From: Mariprofundaceae bacterium
Lineage (GTDB): Bacteria; Pseudomonadota; Zetaproteobacteria; Mariprofundales; Mariprofundaceae
Assembly (NCBI GenBank): GCA_030950835.1
Contig: JAUZQU010000031.1
Location: 1-10,911, forward strand
Length of the DNA stretch: 10,911 bases
Direction of reading: 5' to 3'
Position numbers and translations under genes: made by a program
Part shown: positions 6,929-10,911 of the stretch, piece by piece
Layout: each line of letters starts with the position of its first letter
How positions within the stretch are numbered: position 1 is the stretch's first letter
The notes under the pieces: generated by a model
Told to the model about the DNA's origin: nothing
Databases searched by the model: none
What the model saw: only the letters and a program-made list of their open reading frames with translations

Positions 6929-7464
6929 ATTAACTATAGTCATAAGGGGATACTGAAGAGTTTCTTACCGTCCAATATAGACCTAAATCATGAATTGAAG
7001 ATGTAAATTCATGCATATCCACAGGTTTTTGCACAAAACTATTCGCTCCATACTTGTATGCCTTTTGAATATCTCCCGCGTCATTGGATGAAGTGAAAAC
7101 AGCAATGGGTAAAAATCTGGTTTCAAGGTGGGCGCGAAGTTGTTGTAAGACATCTAAACCACTTAGTCGTGGCAATTGTAAATCAAGCAAAACAAACTCT
7201 GGGAAATCTTCTTTATCCAAGATGAGTTGGTCTTGTTGATTGAAAAAATAGCCCAAGGCTTCTTCGCCATCACGTTTTACAATGATTTTATTTTCTAGGC
7301 GCATTTTCTGAAAAGCACGTAAAATGAGTTTTTCATCATCCTCAGTGTCTTCAATCAGCAAAATGCTACATTTCGAGGATCTATTCATAAGGGTAACACT
7401 CCTTGAGGTATGTTAAAGGAGAATATTGCCCCTTTGTCAATAGCACTTTCTGCCGATATGATGC
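6848..7464. repeat. Tandem duplication unit, copy B
   Basis: About 617 bp containing the dead hybrid-kinase start, receiver copy 2, and the real 3' end of the membrane kinase. It directly abuts copy A. Homology to copy A stops inside the kinase coding sequence at about 7464, which marks one original breakpoint; the other is inside the hybrid kinase at about 6227. Confidence 0.9.
6930..7388 (-). CDS. Single-domain response regulator, Rcp1/CheY-like (copy 2)
   Basis: Paralogue of the neighbouring receiver, also 152 residues, with the same fold and the same phosphorylation residues (E13/D14, D69, T99/S100, K121). Differences cluster at the N-terminus, in the SND-A-G-D loop at about 103-105, and in the last twelve residues, the surfaces that often set partner choice. 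AAGGAG (7399-7404) lies 10 nt upstream of the ATG. The start overlaps the stop of the membrane kinase by four bases (ATGA), so the kinase and this receiver form a coupled pair and are the likely cognate partners. Rcp1-type receivers are commonly encoded next to kinases with the SVSHDLRGPLR type of H box seen here. The stop is followed, sharing one base, by the relic of a second hybrid-kinase start. Confidence 0.93.
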   Translation of the reverse strand: MNRSSKCSILLIEDTEDDEKLILRAFQKMRLENKIIVKRDGEEALGYFFNQQDQLILDKEDFPEFVLLDLQLPRLSGLDVLQQLRAHLETRFLPIAVFTSSNDAGDIQKAYKYGANSFVQKPVDMHEFTSSIHDLGLYWTVRNSSVSPYDYS

Positions 7465-8425
7465 CACCATGACGGTGAATAATACGTTGTACGATAGGTA
7501 GCCCCACGCCTGTGCCTTCAAACTCTTGTTGCTGATGCAAACGTTGAAATGGGATGAACAACTTGGCTTGATATGCCTCATCAAAACCCACACCGTTATC
7601 CTCAATGTGATACACAGATTGCCCATGTTCTAGGCGTGATGTGAAACTAATCTCAGGTTTTTCTACATGTTGCGTGAATTTCCAAGCATTGTTCAATAAG
7701 TTTTCAACCACTTGCTGCATAAGATGAGGATCACCTAAAGTGGTCATATTATCTTGGATATAAATGTCCACTTCACGCTCTGGGTACTGCGCTTTCAAGT
7801 CACGCACGACTTTTTCTGCCATGTTAGACAAGTGAATGGTAGAAATATGCAATTCAGCCTGACTCACGCGTGATAACACCAACATGGCATCGATCAGCTT
7901 TGCCATACGTTGGCTTGCCTTACGAATACGACTGACAAAATCTTTGCCTTCAGCATCAAGTTGCTCGTGATAGTCTTCATACAAAGCAAGGGCAAAGCCG
8001 TCTAAAGAACGCAACGGGCCTCTTAAATCATGCGAAACGGAGTAAGCAAAGGCGTGTAACTCCTCGTTGGTTTTCTCTAAAGCTGCTGCGCGTTGATCTG
8101 CTATATCTATTAAAGAGGCATGTTCTGCTTGCATACAACGCTGTGTTTTATTCATTTGGCGGTAGAGGAATATGCCGACTATGAGCACCAGCAACATACT
8201 GATGCCTATCATCAGCAGCCATTGCGCTTGGTAATGTTGCCATGTTAACTCATGGTGTTCAGCGTGATGTGCATCAAGAATCTCATCCTGAAAATACTGC
8301 TGATCATAGTCACGCAGTTGATTGTACGTCACCCAAGTATAGCCTGCTGCCAAAATCAACACATAACTGATCATGATCATCAAAATAGAACGTTTGCACT
8401 GCGATAAATAAATTTCTGTGTTCAT
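7385..8425 (-). CDS. Membrane sensor histidine kinase with short His-rich periplasmic loop
   Basis: The 346-residue kinase has two membrane helices (about 13-33 and 68-88) enclosing a periplasmic loop of only ~34 residues. That loop contains DAHHAEHHE and a further WQH. There is no recognisable HAMP, PAS or GAF domain; a coiled coil (about 96-125) leads directly to the H box SVSHDLRGPLRSLDGF (H132). The HATPase follows with N box ENLLNNAWKF (N246), G1 box DNGVGFD (276-282) and G2 box GTGVGLPIV (304-312). It is therefore a complete inner-membrane kinase of the phytochrome-like HisKA type that usually pairs with Rcp1-like receivers. Its stop overlaps receiver copy 2 by four bases. The ATG at 8425 has no visible Shine-Dalgarno, and a possible -10 element sits only a few bases upstream. 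The stimulus is unknown; metal sensing is a hypothesis from the His cluster. Confidence 0.92.
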   Translation of the reverse strand: MNTEIYLSQCKRSILMIMISYVLILAAGYTWVTYNQLRDYDQQYFQDEILDAHHAEHHELTWQHYQAQWLLMIGISMLLVLIVGIFLYRQMNKTQRCMQAEHASLIDIADQRAAALEKTNEELHAFAYSVSHDLRGPLRSLDGFALALYEDYHEQLDAEGKDFVSRIRKASQRMAKLIDAMLVLSRVSQAELHISTIHLSNMAEKVVRDLKAQYPEREVDIYIQDNMTTLGDPHLMQQVVENLLNNAWKFTQHVEKPEISFTSRLEHGQSVYHIEDNGVGFDEAYQAKLFIPFQRLHQQQEFEGTGVGLPIVQRIIHRHGGIISAESAIDKGAIFSFNIPQGVLPL

Positions 8426-8479
8426 GCATATTTATATAGTTGATAAAGACATCAAAAGCAAGTGGTTACAGGTGTTCCA
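8426..8479. promoter_or_regulatory. Divergent intergenic region with small palindrome and possible kinase promoter
   Basis: Only 54 bases separate the kinase start (minus) from the hisS start (plus). On the minus strand TTGCTT and TATATA are 17 bases apart, a weak promoter-like pair. The spacer between them contains a perfect inverted repeat, TTGAT-N6-ATCAA (8440-8455). The -10-like box lies just before the kinase ATG, which would give a near-leaderless transcript, consistent with the missing ribosome site. No convincing hisS promoter is visible here. Low confidence. Confidence 0.3.
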
Positions 8480-9718
8480 ATGGTAAAGAAGAAATTACAA
8501 AGTATTCGTGGCATTCATGATGGTTTACCACAAGAAGTGAAAAAGTGGCGTTTTATTGAAGATACAGCACGCAAAGTGTTTGCTTCTTACGCTTTTTCAG
8601 AGGTCAGGCTGCCTATTTTAGAGCCAACTGAGCTTTTTGTCCGCTCTGTTGGTGAAAAAACCGATATTGTCTCCAAAGAAATGTATGCCTTTGAAGATCA
8701 GGGCGGCGATTCGATTTGTTTGCGCCCAGAAGGTACGGCAGGTGCAGTACGCGCCTATTTACAAGCAGGTTTGACCCGTTCTGGTGCCCAACGTTGGTTT
8801 TATATGGGGGCAATGTTTCGCCGTGAACGTCCACAAAAAGGGCGCTTACGTCAGTTTCAACAAATTGGTGCCGAATACTTTGGCACTTCAGGCCCTGTAG
8901 AAGATGCCGAAATCTTGGGCATGGCACAAACCTTCTTAGACACCTTGGGCATTGAGCAAACACGTTTAGAAATCAATACCTTGGGCTGCTCAAGCTGTCG
9001 CCCAGATTATAGAGCAACGTTGCTGGCATTTTTAGAGACAAAAAAAGAGGCTTTATGCAGCACATGCCATGATCGTATGGGTAGCAATCCTATGCGTGTT
9101 TTGGATTGTAAAGTGCAGACCTGCCAAGCTGCTTTGCCAGATGCACCAGAGATGCTTAGCCATTTATGTGCGCCATGTGATGAACATTTCACAGGTTTAA
9201 AACAAGGTTTAGCCGCTCTAGCTGTTCAATATGCGGTCAACCCACGCATCGTACGCGGCTTGGATTATTATAACCGCACTGCATTTGAGTTCATCACCGA
9301 TCAACTCGGCGCACAAGGCACAGTCTTGGCTGGTGGGCGTTATGATGGTTTAGTTGAGTCACTTGCTGGCCCTGCCACACCTGCCATTGGTTTTGCCGCA
9401 GGCGTAGAACGGTTGGCCATGTTATTACCTGAACCAAACGATAACACTTTGGATATTGCCGTGGTCGCCTTGGGTGAAGCAGCACAAGCCTACGCCTTGC
9501 AACAAGCTGCGGCATTGCGTGCACAAGGTTTGTCCGTATTACATTGTGGTGGCGGCAGCGCAAAACGCCAGTTCAAAACAGCAGACCGTGAACGCGCTCG
9601 ATTTGTGGTGACGATTGGGGAAGATGAGATGCAAGAAAATATGTTGATGCTTAAAAACCTCAATAGCGGTGAGCAACAAAAAGTGACACTAACGCAGGTG
9701 TTCAATATAGTAGGATAG
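8480..9718 (+). CDS. hisS: Histidyl-tRNA synthetase
   Basis: HisRS charges tRNA-His in the cytoplasm. The 412-residue class II synthetase starts MVKKKLQSIRGIHDGLP, as family members do. It shows motif 2 (RWFYMGAMFRRERPQKGRLR, about 105-124), QFQQIGAEYFG, the histidine-A motif RGLDYYNRTAFEF (about 259-271), AGGRYDGLV (about 284-292), motif 3 (AIGFAAGVERL, about 302-312) and a C-terminal anticodon-binding domain. The insertion domain carries Cys pairs at about 170/173, 193/196, 210/215 and 230/233, as in many bacterial HisRS. I chose ATG 8480, preceded by AGGTG at 5 nt, over an in-frame GTG at 8462 that would add an unlikely VTGVP extension. Length is normal (family ~410-430). Confidence 0.97.
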   Translation: MVKKKLQSIRGIHDGLPQEVKKWRFIEDTARKVFASYAFSEVRLPILEPTELFVRSVGEKTDIVSKEMYAFEDQGGDSICLRPEGTAGAVRAYLQAGLTRSGAQRWFYMGAMFRRERPQKGRLRQFQQIGAEYFGTSGPVEDAEILGMAQTFLDTLGIEQTRLEINTLGCSSCRPDYRATLLAFLETKKEALCSTCHDRMGSNPMRVLDCKVQTCQAALPDAPEMLSHLCAPCDEHFTGLKQGLAALAVQYAVNPRIVRGLDYYNRTAFEFITDQLGAQGTVLAGGRYDGLVESLAGPATPAIGFAAGVERLAMLLPEPNDNTLDIAVVALGEAAQAYALQQAAALRAQGLSVLHCGGGSAKRQFKTADRERARFVVTIGEDEMQENMLMLKNLNSGEQQKVTLTQVFNIVG

Positions 9719-9722
9719 GTCG

Positions 9723-10003
9723 ATGAGCATTATCCTGTCAAAAGAAACAAGGTATTTTTTTAGCTATAACTGAAAATGCATGGTTGCAAGATGCCCTTTT
9801 TCTCCCTTCTCAAGCAACTCGATGCTTGTTTTTCACAGCTCACTGCAAACGCCGAACTTGGCATGAGCTGTGATTTCATGTCAAAAGGTTGCCGCAAGTT
9901 ATACCAAGGCAGCTATATCATTTTTTACAAACAGAACTCAGAGGGAAGCGTAGAGGTTAGCAGAGTTTCACATAAGTCTCTGGATATCGAAGCAAAAGTT
10001 TAA
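9723..10003 (+). pseudogene. Decayed ParE-family toxin gene (two frame changes)
   Basis: The last 75 codons (from 9776) read as the C-terminal part of a ParE/RelE-superfamily toxin: LLKQLDACFSQLTANAELG, MSCDF, then GCRKLYQGSYIIFYKQ, and VEVSRVSHKSLDIEAKV, the pattern normally ending ParE proteins. The missing N-terminus is upstream in other frames. ATG 9723 gives MSIILSKETR, which stops at 9771-9773. Removing one T from the seven-T run (9755-9761) continues as YFLAITENAWLQDA; removing one T from the five-T run at about 9796-9800 joins the final frame. The rebuilt protein has about 92 residues, the usual ParE size. No ParD-type antitoxin is present; hisS ends four bases before the ATG. Either a dead orphan toxin or two homopolymer sequencing errors. 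Toxin-family assignment is fairly firm, functionality is doubtful. Confidence 0.75.
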
Positions 10004-10081
10004 CATTGGGCAAGTGAGCAGAGGCAAGGGCTCACATCTTACCGCCATGCATTTGTTACCTGTACAGTTACCTATCCCAAT
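10004..10081. other. Short spacer between toxin relic and terminator
   Basis: No gene is visible here. It contains an inverted repeat GTGAGC (10014-10019) / GCTCAC (10030-10035) with a ten-base loop and no T run, and a direct repeat GTTACCT (10055-10061 and 10067-10073) flanking a CTGTACAG palindrome. Neither matches a feature I know. Confidence 0.4.
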
Positions 10082-10116
10082 AAAAAAAGGAGCTACGGTT
10101 TCCCGTAACTCCTTTT
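10082..10116 (-). terminator. Rho-independent terminator after tRNA-Lys
   Basis: On the minus strand the RNA would fold into a stem AAAAGGAG-U-UACGG, a GAAA tetraloop, and the matching CCGUA-G-CUCCUUUU, with one G-U pair inside, followed by a run of seven T (10082-10088). It lies five bases past the encoded CCA of the tRNA. On the plus strand the stem has one A-C mismatch and a shorter T tail, so it may also slow transcription arriving from hisS. Confidence 0.93.
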
Positions 10117-10121
10117 CAAAA

Positions 10122-10197
10122 TGGTGCGCCCACTTGGACTCGAACCAAGGGCCCACGGATTAAAAGTCCGCTACTCTACCAACTGAGCTATAGGCGC
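10122..10197 (-). tRNA. tRNA-Lys (anticodon UUU)
   Basis: The 76-nt gene folds as a complete cloverleaf: acceptor stem GCGCCTA/TGGGCGC, D arm with AGTTGGTA, anticodon stem GCGGA/TCCGT around the loop CTTTTAA (anticodon TTT at 10162-10164), T arm CTTGG-TTCGAGT-CCAAG, and an encoded CCA end (10122-10124). Anticodon UUU reads both lysine codons AAA and AAG. It has its own promoter upstream and a terminator directly downstream. Confidence 0.97.
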
Positions 10198-10207
10198 AAT
10201 GCCGCGC

Positions 10208-10235
10208 ATTATGGTATTTGTTTCGGCTTGGTCAA
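10208..10235 (-). promoter_or_regulatory. Sigma70-type promoter of tRNA-Lys with GC-rich discriminator
   Basis: On the minus strand TTGACC (10230-10235, five of six consensus bases) and CATAAT (10208-10213, five of six) are separated by 16 bases. The bases following the -10 box, GCGCGGC, form a GC-rich discriminator of the kind linked to stringent control of stable RNA promoters. Transcription would begin two or three bases ahead of the mature tRNA end at 10197. The promoter lies between purD and the tRNA, so the tRNA need not depend on purD transcription. Confidence 0.8.
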
Positions 10236-10248
10236 CCATAAATTTTAG

Positions 10249-10911
10249 TCAGCTGTTTTGTTCTCTTTTAATTGCCCGATAACCAATATCTTGACGATAA
10301 AATCCACCGCTCCAATCCAGTTTTTCTAAGGCTTGATAAACATGTTGTTGCGCTTGACCCACAGACTCACCCAAGGCCGTGATACCCAGCACACGACCAC
10401 CAGCATTGACAATAGAGCCATCTTTTTCTGCTGTTCCTGCATGGAAAACAGTCGCACCTGCTGCTGCAACAGCATCAAGCCCTGCAATGACTTGTCCTTT
10501 ATCAAAAGCAGCAGGGTATCCAGCTGACGCTACCACCACACACAATGCTTGGCGTGTATCCCAATCAAGGCGTACGCCTTCTAAACGGGACTGCGCCGCA
10601 GCCAACAACACCTCACCCAGATCTGATTTCAAGCGTGACATCAGCGGCTGACATTCAGGATCACCAAAACGCACGTTAAATTCCAAAGTTTTGATGCCAT
10701 TTTTACTCAGCATCACACCTGCGTACAATGTCCCAATAAAGGGCGCACCACGCGCCTTTAAAGCTGCAATAATGGGTCTAGCAATGTTTTCTAAGACTTC
10801 CTGTTCGACTTCAGCTGTCACACACGGTGCTGGGCTATAAGCACCCATGCCGCCAGTGTTTGGGCCTAAATCCCCATCCAACAAAGCTTTATGGTCTTGT
10901 GATGAGGCAAG
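10249..10911 (-). CDS. purD: Phosphoribosylamine-glycine ligase (GAR synthetase), C-terminal part
   Basis: PurD joins glycine to phosphoribosylamine using ATP in the second step of purine synthesis. The window holds the last 220 codons; the frame is open to the right edge, so the 5' half is missing (full family length ~425-430). The visible part starts LASSQDHKALLDGDLGPNTGGMGAYSP, the conserved ATP-grasp stretch, followed by IGTLYAGVMLSKNG and EFNVRFGDPECQPLM with the metal-binding Glu/Asn, then the C-terminal domain (GYPAAFDKG, FHAGTAEKDG, NAGGRVLGITALG) and the usual end GGFYRQDIGYRAI. An apparent start at 10884 is only an internal TTG. tRNA-Lys follows after 51 nt on the same strand. Confidence 0.96.
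   Translation of the reverse strand, partial: LASSQDHKALLDGDLGPNTGGMGAYSPAPCVTAEVEQEVLENIARPIIAALKARGAPFIGTLYAGVMLSKNGIKTLEFNVRFGDPECQPLMSRLKSDLGEVLLAAAQSRLEGVRLDWDTRQALCVVVASAGYPAAFDKGQVIAGLDAVAAAGATVFHAGTAEKDGSIVNAGGRVLGITALGESVGQAQQHVYQALEKLDWSGGFYRQDIGYRAIKREQNS

Noticed and set aside
8613..8963. Open frame of 116 codons antisense to hisS
   Set aside because: It lies fully inside hisS, has no family resemblance and a Cys/Arg/His-rich composition typical of a shadow frame.
9776..10003. Treating the 75-codon frame as an intact small gene
   Set aside because: The N-terminal ParE segments are still readable just upstream in other frames, so it is the tail of a broken gene.
10379..10651. Open frame of 90 codons antisense to purD
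   Set aside because: Ala/Ser/Pro-rich translation mirroring purD codons, with no recognisable motif.

Overview
This is an ordinary bacterial chromosome window, most likely from a proteobacterium. The evidence is a proteobacterial-style gene set (DciA, a Tim44-like protein, YbaB-RecR, an LpxR-type outer-membrane protein with a signal peptide, and a tRNA gene with CCA encoded). A zetaproteobacterium such as Mariprofundus or Ghiorsea is my best guess from general gene content and moderate GC. That is an inference and cannot be proven from the window.

Left part (1-4676, all minus strand): a tightly packed gene run. Read in its own direction it is a small Cys-rich protein, a GIY-YIG protein, an LpxR-family outer-membrane protein, a HIT hydrolase, DciA (DUF721), an exported Tim44-like protein, YbaB, RecR, and the start of IlvE, which runs off the left edge. 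Most junctions overlap or are shorter than 60 nt, so the run probably behaves as one or a few operons mixing replication/recombination housekeeping with envelope functions.

Middle part (4782-8425, minus strand): a signalling operon. Its order is a membrane histidine kinase with a tiny His-rich periplasmic loop, two near-identical single-domain receivers (Rcp1/CheY-like), and a soluble hybrid kinase built as REC-HisKA-HATPase-REC. No DNA-binding output domain is present. The two receivers come from a tandem duplication of about 620 bp. The junction between them is still visible as a chimeric relic: the 5' end of the hybrid kinase fused to the 3' end of the membrane kinase.

Right part: hisS is divergent from the signalling operon (plus strand, 8480-9718). 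Directly behind it lies a decayed ParE-family toxin gene with two frame changes, both at T runs and with no antitoxin. Converging from the right are purD (cut by the window edge), a tRNA-Lys(UUU) gene with its own strong promoter and GC-rich discriminator, and a textbook Rho-independent terminator.

I see no CRISPR array, intact insertion sequence, prophage or rRNA. The features most worth a second look are the duplicated receiver module, the His-rich sensor loop, the toxin relic, the unrecognised Cys-rich gene, and the LpxR-like gene with an altered signature.
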